Assembly (NCBI GenBank): GCA_965203345.1
Contig: CBDBCK010000028.1
Coordinates: forward strand, 930,001 to 994,000
Length of the DNA: 64,000 bases
Reading direction: 5' to 3'
From: CBDBCK01 sp965203345
GTDB lineage: Bacteria; Chloroflexota; Dehalococcoidia; Lucifugimonadales; Lucifugimonadaceae
Shown here: positions 55,073 through 64,000 of the stretch, one piece after another
Layout of the letters: every line of letters begins with the position of its first letter
Position numbering within the stretch: position 1 is the first letter of the stretch
Translations under genes and position numbers: made by a program
The notes under the pieces: model-generated
The model's input: the letters and a program-made list of their open reading frames with translations, nothing else
The model's database searches: none
Told to the model about the DNA's origin: nothing

Positions 55073-56362
55073 TTAGATGGAAGGCTTTTTAGGAATAGAA
55101 GATCTAAGCATAGAGCTTTTTGCTTTTATACCTAAATCTGCTTCGGCTCTTTCTGTTTTTTGGGCAGATTTATTACCAACTATACCTGATCCGAGGATAG
55201 TGAAAGCAGCAGTATATCCGTGTAAATGACTGCTTCCAAGCCAGGTGTCTTTATCTCTCGTATATCCGACTTGACCATTAGAGAAAAATCCAGTTAAAGG
55301 TGTATCTTGGAAGACGCTTTTAAAACCATCGGCGTCATAGTTTGGTCTGGAGAAGAAACGTTCACCTCTACTGAGACAAGTAAAGAGTAGTGAAGCTTGA
55401 ATATTATTATCTTGATCTGCGAAATTTTCAAGAGTCAGTCGTAAATCTTCTTCTGCGGCTTCTTTATCCATAGTGTGAAACTGAACAATCTGCCCTTCCC
55501 GAATCTTTTCTCCAACCGCTATGGAAGATTTGCGTCCATTTATCCCAAGGACGTTTCGGATTGTGAAATCGCCGGATGAGGACTCTGCCGATGTGCGGTT
55601 TATCGGTATGCCTATTTGCAGTGACCTCCTTAATAGCTGCTGGGTTTTCTCGTCACATAGCTCAAAGACCTGACCTAGACTCTGCATAGCGTCTTTGCCG
55701 TTCAGTTCATATATGACGTTATCTTGAGATTTTGTTACCAACATTGGGGGTCCTACCGGTCGGCAACTGTGCGAAACGCCAGTCTGCACGTTCAAATCTC
55801 CGCAGAATGCGATCCCTACCATGCCTGTACTTCTTATGTTCTTTTGGATAAACAAAGCGTGATTTTCTAGTTCAGGAGAAGTGGATACGAGTCCTCCGAA
55901 CTTTATCGCATTCGGATATGCAAAATCAAGACCTTCCAGAGCCTGCTGCACGTCTATCGTGTAAGGATCTGGCAAAAGTAGCATAGCAGTCGGCGTGGTG
56001 TTGCCTATGAAGTGCCAAGGTTCGGGAGGGTCGTCGCCGTCAGGCATCTGTGAAGGCTGGACTTCGAAGGCTTCTATCTGAACTCCGGGCATTTTGGCAG
56101 CCGCTACAGCTATAGCGGGCGAATTCTCTAATTCTCTACCCTCTCCTATGACCGCTGTAGCTGAACAGCCTAAGAATACATCGGCTCCGGTGCCTGAAAA
56201 GACCTTAGGAACACGACTGTAAGCGGATGAATGATGGGGAGATATGAACGCTAAAACTATGTCTGGGGTCTGTCCATTTAAAGCAGAAATCGCTTTCTCA
56301 CAAGCCTCTTCTGCCGCTTTGTCAAACGAAGGCAACTCCGAAATAGCTGACGTCCATTGCAT
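55073..56362 (-). CDS. FIST domain sensor-type protein
   Basis: The N-terminal half is a FIST_N domain (FLGCSATAVIGEG...), and the C-terminal half has FIST_C features (FTCLSRGERFFS and LTGFFSNGQVG). FIST domains are thought to sense small ligands such as amino acids and often stand next to signalling genes. No histidine kinase or receiver gene is adjacent and the protein has no membrane segment, so it is probably a free-standing cytoplasmic sensor. Length 429. AAGGAG precedes the ATG. Divergent from birA across a 434-base gap. Confidence 0.82.
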   Translation of the reverse strand: MQWTSAISELPSFDKAAEEACEKAISALNGQTPDIVLAFISPHHSSAYSRVPKVFSGTGADVFLGCSATAVIGEGRELENSPAIAVAAAKMPGVQIEAFEVQPSQMPDGDDPPEPWHFIGNTTPTAMLLLPDPYTIDVQQALEGLDFAYPNAIKFGGLVSTSPELENHALFIQKNIRSTGMVGIAFCGDLNVQTGVSHSCRPVGPPMLVTKSQDNVIYELNGKDAMQSLGQVFELCDEKTQQLLRRSLQIGIPINRTSAESSSGDFTIRNVLGINGRKSSIAVGEKIREGQIVQFHTMDKEAAEEDLRLTLENFADQDNNIQASLLFTCLSRGERFFSRPNYDADGFKSVFQDTPLTGFFSNGQVGYTRDKDTWLGSSHLHGYTAAFTILGSGIVGNKSAQKTERAEADLGIKAKSSMLRSSIPKKPSI

Positions 56363-56796
56363 TATTTATCTCCTTAACAGATCGGAAACAGAAGTTCATG
56401 TCTATTTCCAGGTCTTCTAATATCTATGCTAACTTCTCCACGTTATGACCGGCTATAGATATTGACGCTGATTGATACGATAGATAACTTTATCCTGCTC
56501 TTGTGTCCCAATATGAGATCAAGTATCGTTAGCACCTTATGTTGTGGTATATTGTCATGTATGCACTCAATTCTTAAAGGCGTAGATCTGGAATTTTTCT
56601 AATGGTTAAAAAGGTAATTTTAACTTATTTTGGACTTTGATCTGTTAATGCACTGGATGGACTATAGATTTTGTAAATATGCTCTATGTTCTTGAGGTAA
56701 AAATTTATCAGCGGCTGATTGGTTTTGATTGAAGAAATTACAACCCTGTCTTTGCTTTGTGTTGTTTCATTGAACTTATATTAGACTATTACCCTT
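56363..56796. other. Divergent intergenic region between FIST gene and birA
   Basis: About 434 bases. A perfect 9-base inverted repeat, AATATCTAT (56419-56427) with ATAGATATT (56455-56463), is present but may be chance in AT-rich DNA. No BirA operator-like long palindrome stands out, and this BirA lacks the DNA-binding domain anyway. Confidence 0.35.
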
Positions 56797-57600
56797 TTGG
56801 ATATGGATAGATACTCCACCTCTCCTTTCTATTCATTAGAGAGTGCGCGCGGACGTTCCGTGGCACAAAAAATTGTTCACTTGCGATCGGTCAGCTCTAC
56901 TATGGACGCTGCGTTTGCGTATAGTAGAGAATTATCTTTTGAGGGTCTAGCCGTCGTTGCTGACGAACAAATTTCAGGCCGGGGCAGGTATAAACGTCCT
57001 TGGAAATCACAACCTAGCAAGGATCTATTAGTCTCTTTCTGTGTCAGTCCGCGTATTTCTTACGCGTATGAGCTAACTATAGCTGCCGCTGTATCAGTGC
57101 ATGCTACGGTGCGCTCGGTCGCCGGCATCACTTCCGACTTAAAATGGCCAAACGACGTTATGTGTGACGGCAAGAAACTGGCGGGAATTCTAGCTGAGAG
57201 CCGTACTGACGCCAAAGGGATCAAGTCAGTGCTTGGCGTAGGGTTGAACCTTAACTCTTTCTACACTAAGGACGATCCGATAAATGCCGTCAGCATGAGT
57301 ATGCTTGCAGATCGTCCGTTCAGCAGGGTGGACGTGCTGGACGTGCTACTATGGGAGCTAGACGCTAGGTTGAAGATGCTGAGGCGTGGTGAGACCCTCA
57401 TACCGGAATGGAAGCGTTTACTGATTACGATTGGAGAACGTGTGCACGTCAGATTTTCGGACTCTAGTGTGCCAGATCTGAAAGGAGTTGCGGAAGACGT
57501 GGACGAGAAGGGCCGGCTGTTAGTAAGGGATCGTCATGGGATGTTAAATGCGGTTGGTTCAGGAGAGGTGAGCCTTTCTCCTAGTGGTGGAGGGACTTGA
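56797..57600 (+). CDS. birA: Biotin-[acetyl-CoA-carboxylase] ligase
   Basis: It makes biotinyl-AMP and attaches biotin to carrier proteins. The biotin-binding G-R-G-R-x-x-R-x-W motif (ISGRGRYKRPWKS) and KWPNDVMCDGKKLAGIL are diagnostic. VLGVGLNLN and the C-terminal SH3-like part are present. No N-terminal helix-turn-helix domain, so it is the non-repressor type. TTG 56797 or ATG 56803 may be the start. Confidence 0.9.
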   Translation: MDMDRYSTSPFYSLESARGRSVAQKIVHLRSVSSTMDAAFAYSRELSFEGLAVVADEQISGRGRYKRPWKSQPSKDLLVSFCVSPRISYAYELTIAAAVSVHATVRSVAGITSDLKWPNDVMCDGKKLAGILAESRTDAKGIKSVLGVGLNLNSFYTKDDPINAVSMSMLADRPFSRVDVLDVLLWELDARLKMLRRGETLIPEWKRLLITIGERVHVRFSDSSVPDLKGVAEDVDEKGRLLVRDRHGMLNAVGSGEVSLSPSGGGT

Positions 57601-57725
57601 TTTTCACGAGAAGACTTTTCTATTGATTAAAGGTTGATGTAGATTCCAAGATTGCCGCGAGACAGAATCGCAAGACGTCCTCTCTATGTAAATCTGTTAG
57701 GGACTAATAACTATACCGTCTCTGA

Positions 57726-58535
57726 TCACTTTGAGGCTTTGCTTGAAAGCTCCTTTGCCCTTTGCCACGCACTCAAAACGGCTGCCGCGGTAGCTGCTCT
57801 GAATCCTCTATCTTCCAACACTTGCAGGCCAGCTGCTGTCGTACCTGCAGGGGATGTTACTGCATTTTTAAGCTCGGCTGGATGTTTGCCGGTTTCTTGT
57901 ACCAACTTTGCTGATCCCAGGACCGTTTGGATAGCGATGCGCCGCGCTTGGTTCGGCGACATACCAGACTCTATACCAGCGTCCTGCAAAGCTTCAATGA
58001 AGACAAATACGAAAGCGGGACCACTACCGCTCATAGCCGTAGCTGCGTCCAACATTTCCTCATCGTGAACCAGCAACTCATCTCCGACCGTTTTCAGAAT
58101 GGAGCCTACGAGTTGCATTGACTGTTCAGGGACGTTTTTCGCCGCGTACCAAACCGACATTCCGCAACCGATCTGAGCGGGGGTATTAGGCATAACACGC
58201 ACAAGGTTGCCATGATTCAGAGCTTCTTTTATGCTTTTCAACCTTACCCCAGCCATTATAGATACCACTGTTTGATCAGCAGTTAAGACTGATCGGAGCC
58301 CTCTCACTGCTTTGCTAAACAGTTGCGGCTTGACGGCTAAAAATACAAGGTCTGCGTCTTGAACGGCCTGGACGTTACTCTCGGTAGTACGTATGTTCTC
58401 GTTCTCTAGCTGCTGACGGCGTGCAGCGTCAGGTTCACCTACCGTTACGTCTGCTTGTAAGGTGGAGGAGCGCATACCGGTTATCAGAGCGTACGCCATG
58501 ACTCCTCCGCCTACAAAGGAGATCTTGGAAATCAT
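57726..58535 (-). CDS. proC: Pyrroline-5-carboxylate reductase
   Basis: The last step of proline synthesis. The NAD(P)-binding VGGGVMAYALITG, the VMPNTPAQIGCGMSVWYA block and the signature AMSGSGPAFVFVFIEALQDAGI are intact; length 269. The start has no strong ribosome-binding site. Neighbouring nrdJ lies 45 bases upstream on the same strand but is unrelated. Confidence 0.92.
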   Translation of the reverse strand: MISKISFVGGGVMAYALITGMRSSTLQADVTVGEPDAARRQQLENENIRTTESNVQAVQDADLVFLAVKPQLFSKAVRGLRSVLTADQTVVSIMAGVRLKSIKEALNHGNLVRVMPNTPAQIGCGMSVWYAAKNVPEQSMQLVGSILKTVGDELLVHDEEMLDAATAMSGSGPAFVFVFIEALQDAGIESGMSPNQARRIAIQTVLGSAKLVQETGKHPAELKNAVTSPAGTTAAGLQVLEDRGFRAATAAAVLSAWQRAKELSSKASK

Positions 58536-58580
58536 ACCGTCATTTGGAACAGAGGGTTGTCCGTTCGATTCAATGAGGGA

Positions 58581-60926
58581 TCAGCATCGGCTGTATCCAC
58601 AGCTATAGCATTTGACGCACCCCTCTTCGTGAGCTAGCATCGTAGAGCATTCAGGGCAAAGCTCTTCATTCAGAACGTACAAGCTTGCAAGAGGTGCGCT
58701 TTCACTGGATGAGGGCGTTGGAAACATCCTGTGCTGCACAGATTCCGAATCTTCAAGAGGCTTATCCACCTCCCGGTGTTCTAAGATATCTAGGACGGTT
58801 GCTATAGCGTCTGGAACGGAACGTATCAATATACCGTTGTCCCATATAGGGGTGTCGGTTATGCCTCTGAGCTGGCGTACTACCTCTTGTGGATCTACAC
58901 CTGAACGGAGCGCTAGGGAAATAGTTCTGGACAGAGCTTCCGCCATTGCTGAGTCATTCCCTCCGGCTTTACCGTGAGCCGCAAAAACTTCAAAAGGTCG
59001 CCCGTCGGATGCTTTGTTTACCGTAACGTAAACGTTGCCTCTTCCCGTGCGGATTCTCCTTGTTACACCAATCAGCTCGGCTGGTCTATGTCGCGGCAAG
59101 GCGTAGTATGTAGACGCCGAGTCGCTGGCTTGTATTGGTTCTGACGACTTTTGGGTCGTAGAATCATGCCCGGCGGTAAGCACCTCTTTTTCCCGGGACC
59201 CTGCTCGGTAAACCGTTATCCCTTTACATTTAGTTTCCCAAGCAAGCATGTAAGCCTCATAAACGTCTTCTTGTGTCGCCTGGTTGGGGAAATTAATGGT
59301 CTTTGATATTCCCGCGTCGGTGCTCTCTTGAAAAGCCGCCTGCATAAGGACGTGCCATTTGGGCGTTATGTCCGCTGATACCTTGAACAAGGCCCTAACA
59401 TCTTCCGGAACGTCGTTTCGTTCTTGCAATGAGCCACCCTCTGCAAGATAGGTCATCAGCTCCTCCGAATAGAACCCTCGCTTGCGGGCGGTTGCTTCAA
59501 ACGCTTCATTAACGTACATAAGAGTCTGGCCTTCCAGTATATTTTGCTTTCGATAGGCTATAGAAAACAGGGGTTCTATACCAGAAGACGCCCCAGCGAT
59601 CATAGATATGGTGCCGGTAGGCGCGACTGTAAGTCTGCAAGCATTTCGGAATGGAGTGCCTTTATCCTCTAACGGACTACCCGGCCATTCACTAAAAGGT
59701 CCTCGTTCTTTACCTAGTGCCATAGAAGCTTTGTCAGACTCGTTTTTTATGAAGCGCATGATCCTCTTTCCCATCGCTACTCCCTCATCCGAGTCATAGG
59801 GAATGCCCAGCCTGATGAGCATATCTGCGAAACCCATGACGCCTAGACCCAGCTTACGGGTGCCTTTTGTCAGCTTTTCAATATCCTTCACAGCGTACTT
59901 ATTGGCGTCTATAACGTTATCTAGGAAGCGAATTGTGAGGTGTACAATATCCGCCAGCTTATCCCAGTTGAAAGTCTCGTTTTCCGTTACGAATTTCCCA
60001 ACGTTTATTGAGCCGAGGTTGCACGACTCGTTGGGAAGCAAAGGTTGCTCACCGCAAGGATTAGTAGCCGTAATCCTACCTATATGCCTCACAGGATTTT
60101 CAAAGTTAACGGTATCCAGAAATATCATACCCGGCTCACCGTTTCGCCAAGCTCCGTGGACTATCTTGTCAAACACCTCTCTGGCGTCTAGCCTGTCCAC
60201 TTCCACCTGCGGGGAGGTCATATCTGTAAAATCTTCAGGCTCTCTCAGAGCGTACGATTTTCCTTCTTTGACCGCTTTCATGAACTCATCGGACGCACCT
60301 ACTGAAATGTTGAAATTGTGAATGGTACCCTCACGCGCTTTGCAATCAATGAACTCCAGTATGTCGGGATGATGCACGTCCATAACCGCCATATTTGCTC
60401 CGTCTCGCTTGCCGCCTTGGGTTACCAGGGTGGAGACGGCAGATAGTAAACGCAGGACGGCAATAGGGCCGCAAGCCTTACCGTGAGTCGTCTTGATAGG
60501 AGCACCTTTTCTTCTTATTTCAGACAGGGAAAATCCTGTACCGCCTCCATACTTCTGCACCATGGCTGCATTACGTGCCGCTCCCATAATCCCTTCCATG
60601 CTGTCCGTTAGAGGAAGCACAAAGCAGGCTGAAAGTGTGCCTGCACCTGTTCCCGCATTCATCAAAGTAGGGGAGTTGGGGAGAAATTCCAGGCTGGCCA
60701 TTGATCTGTAAAACCGGTCGGCTATGCTGGCTACTTCCTGGTCGCTTGCGCTGTACAGTCGTTCGGGTTCTGCCAAAGCGTCCGCTACACGCCGGAACAT
60801 CTCGTCTGGTTCTTCAACAATTTCCCCGAAAGAGTCCTTCAGGAGGTATCGTTTTTTGAGCACAACTAAAGCATTGTCGCTCAGTGCTGCAACAACGGCT
60901 GAACCGCTCAATTCTTTAGTCATCAT
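58581..60926 (-). CDS. nrdJ: Adenosylcobalamin-dependent ribonucleotide reductase (class II)
   Basis: NPCGEQPLLPNESCNLGSIN holds active-site residues, GTGAGTLSACFVLPL is typical of class II large enzymes, and the tail ends with a zinc-type pair CPECSTM...CVKCYSCGYSRC that may receive electrons from thioredoxin. No separate radical-generating subunit is needed. I prefer an ATG at 60926 or 60923 because GGAGGAA lies just before them; ATG 60941 upstream lacks a site. It lies 17 bases after nrdR, whose product represses nrd genes, and requires B12. Confidence 0.95.
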   Translation of the reverse strand: MMTKELSGSAVVAALSDNALVVLKKRYLLKDSFGEIVEEPDEMFRRVADALAEPERLYSASDQEVASIADRFYRSMASLEFLPNSPTLMNAGTGAGTLSACFVLPLTDSMEGIMGAARNAAMVQKYGGGTGFSLSEIRRKGAPIKTTHGKACGPIAVLRLLSAVSTLVTQGGKRDGANMAVMDVHHPDILEFIDCKAREGTIHNFNISVGASDEFMKAVKEGKSYALREPEDFTDMTSPQVEVDRLDAREVFDKIVHGAWRNGEPGMIFLDTVNFENPVRHIGRITATNPCGEQPLLPNESCNLGSINVGKFVTENETFNWDKLADIVHLTIRFLDNVIDANKYAVKDIEKLTKGTRKLGLGVMGFADMLIRLGIPYDSDEGVAMGKRIMRFIKNESDKASMALGKERGPFSEWPGSPLEDKGTPFRNACRLTVAPTGTISMIAGASSGIEPLFSIAYRKQNILEGQTLMYVNEAFEATARKRGFYSEELMTYLAEGGSLQERNDVPEDVRALFKVSADITPKWHVLMQAAFQESTDAGISKTINFPNQATQEDVYEAYMLAWETKCKGITVYRAGSREKEVLTAGHDSTTQKSSEPIQASDSASTYYALPRHRPAELIGVTRRIRTGRGNVYVTVNKASDGRPFEVFAAHGKAGGNDSAMAEALSRTISLALRSGVDPQEVVRQLRGITDTPIWDNGILIRSVPDAIATVLDILEHREVDKPLEDSESVQHRMFPTPSSSESAPLASLYVLNEELCPECSTMLAHEEGCVKCYSCGYSRC

Positions 60927-60943
60927 TGCCATTTCCTCCATGC

Positions 60944-61417
60944 CTAGTTGGCTTTATTGAAAAGCGATATCTGTCCTGTGGAGCGTGTTCTGTTCCTCAC
61001 ACTTCTCAAAGGGAAACCGAGGCCGCTGTAACCTGCTGCCGTGTATCGTTTGTAGGCCACGTCGTCAAGCCGCATCAGCCATTCCGCAACCGCTTGGTAA
61101 ATCGCTCCCGAACTTATCTCAGCGTTGCCTGTCCGCAAGGACTGCTTACGTATGACGTCGCAACCGGTCTCTATATCCTCCGCGGAGACAGGTCGTTTAG
61201 CGCACACTGTCTCTATAGATCGCCTGAGCTTACGGTACTGGAAGCATTCCCGGTGACCGTCTGCTTTCACCACTATTAAAGGATGGGCGTGAGCCGTCTC
61301 GTAAGTAACAAACGAATAGCCACAAGAGGCGCATAACCGTCTTCGACGTACTGATAGTGGGAAAATCTGTTTTTCTACTGCTTCGTTTTCTGAGAGACCA
61401 CAGATGGGGCACTTCAT
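60944..61417 (-). CDS. nrdR: Transcriptional repressor NrdR
   Basis: A zinc ribbon starts MKCPICGLSENEAVEK and is completed by RRRLCASCGYSFVTYE; an ATP-cone domain follows (VVKADGHRECFQYRKLRRSI...). NrdR senses ATP/dATP and represses ribonucleotide reductase genes. I put the start at ATG 61417, the usual MKCP beginning, with GAGG upstream; the frame extends to 61453. It precedes nrdJ in the same transcription unit. I could not find a convincing pair of NrdR boxes upstream. Confidence 0.93.
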   Translation of the reverse strand: MKCPICGLSENEAVEKQIFPLSVRRRRLCASCGYSFVTYETAHAHPLIVVKADGHRECFQYRKLRRSIETVCAKRPVSAEDIETGCDVIRKQSLRTGNAEISSGAIYQAVAEWLMRLDDVAYKRYTAAGYSGLGFPLRSVRNRTRSTGQISLFNKAN

Positions 61418-61758
61418 AACCGTTACCTCGCTTGAGTAAGCACACCGTGACACTTTGTCTGTCTATCCTGCTTATCCAGAATGTGATCGTGCTTACGGTT
61501 TATAAACTCAAAACAAATGATATAAAAACCTTGGTCTATCGAAACCGACTAATAACGATCTTCTGCCCTTCCTAGGCTATGGATGATACTAAAAACTCTG
61601 TTCTGCTGTTGCGAGCGAAGACGAGAAGGAATGCTCAATGATACTTGGTCTCTTTTCCCTTGACCACAAGAGCTGATAGATGCCCTTTATCGTATAATTG
61701 CGTTAATTTAGAAAGCTTTAAAGCGAGACAGGATACATTAACAACAGGAGGCTTTCCT
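61418..61758. other. Divergent region between nrdR and cas9
   Basis: About 340 bases. It shows a TATAAT at 61693-61698 that could be a -10 box for cas9, and AGGAGG just before the cas9 ATG. I looked for direct repeats and a repeat/anti-repeat hairpin and saw none. A tracrRNA may nevertheless be encoded here, since its repeat partner is outside the window. Confidence 0.4.
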
Positions 61759-64000
61759 ATGTTTAGTGATACGAATCCAGAAGAAAAGCCAGAGGAGCTC
61801 TTACCGTACGGTTATAGGCTTGGCATAGATATGGGCGCAAACTCCATTGGCTGGGCGATTTTGAGCCTTGATCAAGGCGGAGATCCGGTTGACCTCGTGA
61901 GAGCAGGGTCTCGTATATTTCGAGAACCGGGTAATGCTAGAGGTACAGACCCTCATCGGCAAAAGCGAAAAAACTACACTCAAGCACGCTCTCAGCGCAG
62001 GAACCGGGATCGCACACTGAAGCGTATGAAACGGCTCGAAAAACTGCTTATTGAAGCAGAGCTTATGCCTAGAGATGACAAAGCACGTAAAGATATGGCT
62101 AAGCTAGATCCTTATGAGTTGCGAGCCAGGGCACTTGACGATGAGAACTTGACTCGTCAGGAACTGGGGAGAGCTATATGGCATATTGCGAAGCGCAGAG
62201 GCTTTCTGTCGAATCGTAAAGAAGACTCTACTGAAACCGCCGATGAAACTTCCAAAATGAAGGTTGCCATTGAGAATTTTAAAACAAACTTAGACGAAAC
62301 TGACAACCGGACTATTGGAGAGTTCCTGCACGAGCGCCTCAAAGAAGGCAAACCGACGCGTTTCACCGAGGATAGATGGAAACCCTCTGACGTTGAAGAA
62401 CTACCTCTCACTGGAGAACTTATCAAAGAAGAATTTTGGCAAATAGTGGAAGCCCAGAGGGATTTGGGAGGGAGCGAAATTCTTGAGGATAGTGCCTGGA
62501 AGGAGATATTAGATCTCGTATTAGGGGAAAAAGACGCCGATCTCAAAAAGACCTTAGCTTCATGTGAACTGCTGCCTGCCAAAAAGTCAGAACAGAACAA
62601 AACAAGCTACGCAAATCGTTATGAACTACGGAAGCGGGCGTTGAAGGAGCCGCTGGAATCGTTTCAACTTGGAGAGACTTTGCTTAAGCTGCACAATAAC
62701 AAACGATTTAAGCCGAAGTCTGGAGTGGATCAACATACAGCCGTTCAAAAAGAGACGGAGCGAATCCGGTGCCTGCTAGAAGAAAGCAACTCACGTACTG
62801 CGGGGGAGTACCAGTATGACCGGTCTTTAGAGGCTATATACCCTGCCAGATTTATGACTGAACAGGAACTTAAGAAGATCCGAAAGAAGCAAAAAGATCT
62901 AGTAGACGACGCTATCTGGGACAAAATTGAGGACACTATACTGTTTCAGCGTCCCCTAAAACCTGTAAACCCGGGATTGTGTCAGTTTGAAGAGGGGGAG
63001 CTTAGGGCACCGACCGCTTTACCTTCGGTTCAGAGATTCCGCATACTGCAGGAACTGGCTAATCTGCGCCTGATTATCCCCGGAGAATTTAAACGTCAAC
63101 TTAATAAAGATGAAAGAGATAAGATATATCAGAAACTGATACAACCTAGAGACGGTGATCTGAGCAAAGCGGGGGTATTTACTTTTGACGCTATGCGGAA
63201 AGCCTTGAAGCTTCCAAGGGGAATGGAGTTTAATCTCCAAGACGATAAGCGAAAAGGGTTAAAGCCAGACGAAACAGCACGCAAGATGGCACGCCCCGAG
63301 CTTTTTGGGGATAGGTGGTTCCAGATGGAACTAAAAGATCAGGACGCTGTGATTGAAGACTTACTTAAGGGTGTGGACTTCGTGGAGAATGGAGCAGGGT
63401 CTCACAGAAGGGGCCCGAATGCCTTTGAACGGTGGAAGAACCAAAATAAAGAGAATGAGGCTCTCAAGCAAAAAGCTCGGAACGATTGGGGACTCTCCGA
63501 AGATAATGCCGGCAACCTGATCGAAACATCGTTGCCAAGCGGCTACGGGAGCCTCAGCCGTAAAGCTATTGGGAAGATACTACGGTACATGAAGGAAGAA
63601 GTAATACATTACTCAGAAGCCGCAGAAAAAGCAGGCTACAACCACTCTGAAACGGCAGCCGATGGCTCTTGTTGCAAATTACCTTACTACGGTCGGATAC
63701 TTACAAAGTACGTATCGGGATCTGAAACGGTAAACGAACCTTCAGAGTCTCCAAACCCGAACCCTACTGGATGCACGTGCCAAGCATGCGCCTCTGGCAG
63801 CGACTTGGCGTACGATATAACAAGGTACGGCAAGATTACCAACCCTACGGTGCATGTTGCCTTAAACCAGCTACGGCGGGTAGTTAATGCCCTTATAGAG
63901 CGCTATGGTAAGCCGACCGAAGTCTTCATAGAAATGGCACGAGAGCTTGCTCATAGCCAAAATCAAAAAGACAAGATTGAAAAACAGCAAACGGCCGAAC
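61759..64000 (+). CDS. cas9: Cas9 endonuclease, N-terminal 747 codons (cut by window edge)
   Basis: The ATG has AGGAGG upstream. RuvC-I is YRLGIDMGANSIGWAIL with catalytic Asp at residue 24. An Arg-rich bridge helix follows at about 66-95 (RQKRKNY, QARSQRRNRDR). Residues ~96-630 correspond to the REC lobe. RuvC-II is VFIEMARELAHSQNQKD with catalytic Glu at 725. The preceding NPTVHVALNQLRRVVNALI resembles type II-C Cas9s. A cysteine-rich segment lies just before it (C638, C639, C672, C674, C677). The HNH and RuvC-III parts lie beyond 64,000. No cas1, cas2, csn2 or array is in view. Confidence 0.93.
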   Translation, partial: MFSDTNPEEKPEELLPYGYRLGIDMGANSIGWAILSLDQGGDPVDLVRAGSRIFREPGNARGTDPHRQKRKNYTQARSQRRNRDRTLKRMKRLEKLLIEAELMPRDDKARKDMAKLDPYELRARALDDENLTRQELGRAIWHIAKRRGFLSNRKEDSTETADETSKMKVAIENFKTNLDETDNRTIGEFLHERLKEGKPTRFTEDRWKPSDVEELPLTGELIKEEFWQIVEAQRDLGGSEILEDSAWKEILDLVLGEKDADLKKTLASCELLPAKKSEQNKTSYANRYELRKRALKEPLESFQLGETLLKLHNNKRFKPKSGVDQHTAVQKETERIRCLLEESNSRTAGEYQYDRSLEAIYPARFMTEQELKKIRKKQKDLVDDAIWDKIEDTILFQRPLKPVNPGLCQFEEGELRAPTALPSVQRFRILQELANLRLIIPGEFKRQLNKDERDKIYQKLIQPRDGDLSKAGVFTFDAMRKALKLPRGMEFNLQDDKRKGLKPDETARKMARPELFGDRWFQMELKDQDAVIEDLLKGVDFVENGAGSHRRGPNAFERWKNQNKENEALKQKARNDWGLSEDNAGNLIETSLPSGYGSLSRKAIGKILRYMKEEVIHYSEAAEKAGYNHSETAADGSCCKLPYYGRILTKYVSGSETVNEPSESPNPNPTGCTCQACASGSDLAYDITRYGKITNPTVHVALNQLRRVVNALIERYGKPTEVFIEMARELAHSQNQKDKIEKQQTAE

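Noticed and set aside
56419..56463. 9-base-pair inverted repeat as an operator of birA
   Set aside because: A 9-base match with a 27-base loop is expected by chance in AT-rich DNA, and this BirA lacks a DNA-binding domain.
57652..58068. 138-codon plus-strand frame
   Set aside because: It is antisense to proC, which is clearly the real gene.
59803..60321. 172-codon plus-strand frame
   Set aside because: It is antisense to nrdJ; Ser/Thr-rich composition is typical of a shadow frame.
61418..61758. CRISPR array next to cas9
   Set aside because: No repeated 25-40 base unit is present in the gap or anywhere else I looked in the window.

Overview
The window reads as a housekeeping stretch of a bacterial chromosome with moderate GC. 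It has short intergenic gaps, frequent TTG and GTG starts and good Shine-Dalgarno sites. Gene content resembles marine or environmental Chloroflexota (Dehalococcoidia, SAR202-like): an ACT-domain malic enzyme, a PAC2 protein, class II ribonucleotide reductase with NrdR, and an AtpZ-led ATP synthase operon. That placement is an inference from gene content, not from a marker-gene tree. No rRNA or tRNA gene was found.

Layout. 1-7 kb: tail of a DUF3179 protein, then a minus-strand operon coaE, norQ/cbbQ-type MoxR ATPase, CoA-type Nudix hydrolase and a very long norD/cbbO-type VWA protein. 7-17 kb: GDP-fucose synthase, Nudix hydrolase, D-2-hydroxyacid dehydrogenase, PAC2 protein, an AT-rich GT61 glycosyltransferase, a 3-hydroxyisobutyrate dehydrogenase-type reductase, a ferredoxin-NADP reductase-type flavoprotein, malic enzyme and a DAO-family oxidase. 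17-24.6 kb: the pyrimidine operon pyrR-pyrB-pyrC-carA-carB, preceded by a recognisable PyrR-binding RNA loop and a U-rich leader ORF whose stop overlaps the pyrR start. 24.9-30.2 kb: methyltransferase, modABC molybdate transporter, an endonuclease III-like glycosylase and divergent pyrF. 30.4-38.6 kb: a bifunctional-nuclease-family protein and the complete atpZ-B-E-F-H-A-G-D-C operon.

38.7-48.3 kb: a small zinc-ribbon gene of 52 codons, grpE-dnaK, an AcuC-type deacetylase, a fumarylacetoacetase-family protein, pyruvate kinase, a coiled-coil zinc-ribbon protein, a serine-recombinase homologue without its catalytic motif, and the RNase P RNA gene with an extended -10 promoter and a strong terminator. 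48.3-61.4 kb: a spondin-repeat lipoprotein, a ThDP enzyme, ftsZ, a nitroreductase, a FIST sensor protein, birA, proC, and nrdR-nrdJ. From 61,759 to the window edge is the first 747 codons of a type II (probably II-C) Cas9. The array, cas1, cas2 and the Cas9 C-terminus must lie beyond the edge if present.

The genes cover de novo UMP synthesis (pyrB, pyrC, carAB and pyrF here; pyrD and pyrE not in the window), oxidative energy conservation, dNTP synthesis by B12 chemistry, and molybdenum uptake. The least ordinary items are the cas9 with a cysteine-rich insertion, the PyrR leader architecture, the enlarged ATP synthase subunit a, the catalytically dead recombinase beside rnpB, and the NorQ/NorD pair interleaved with CoA-related genes.
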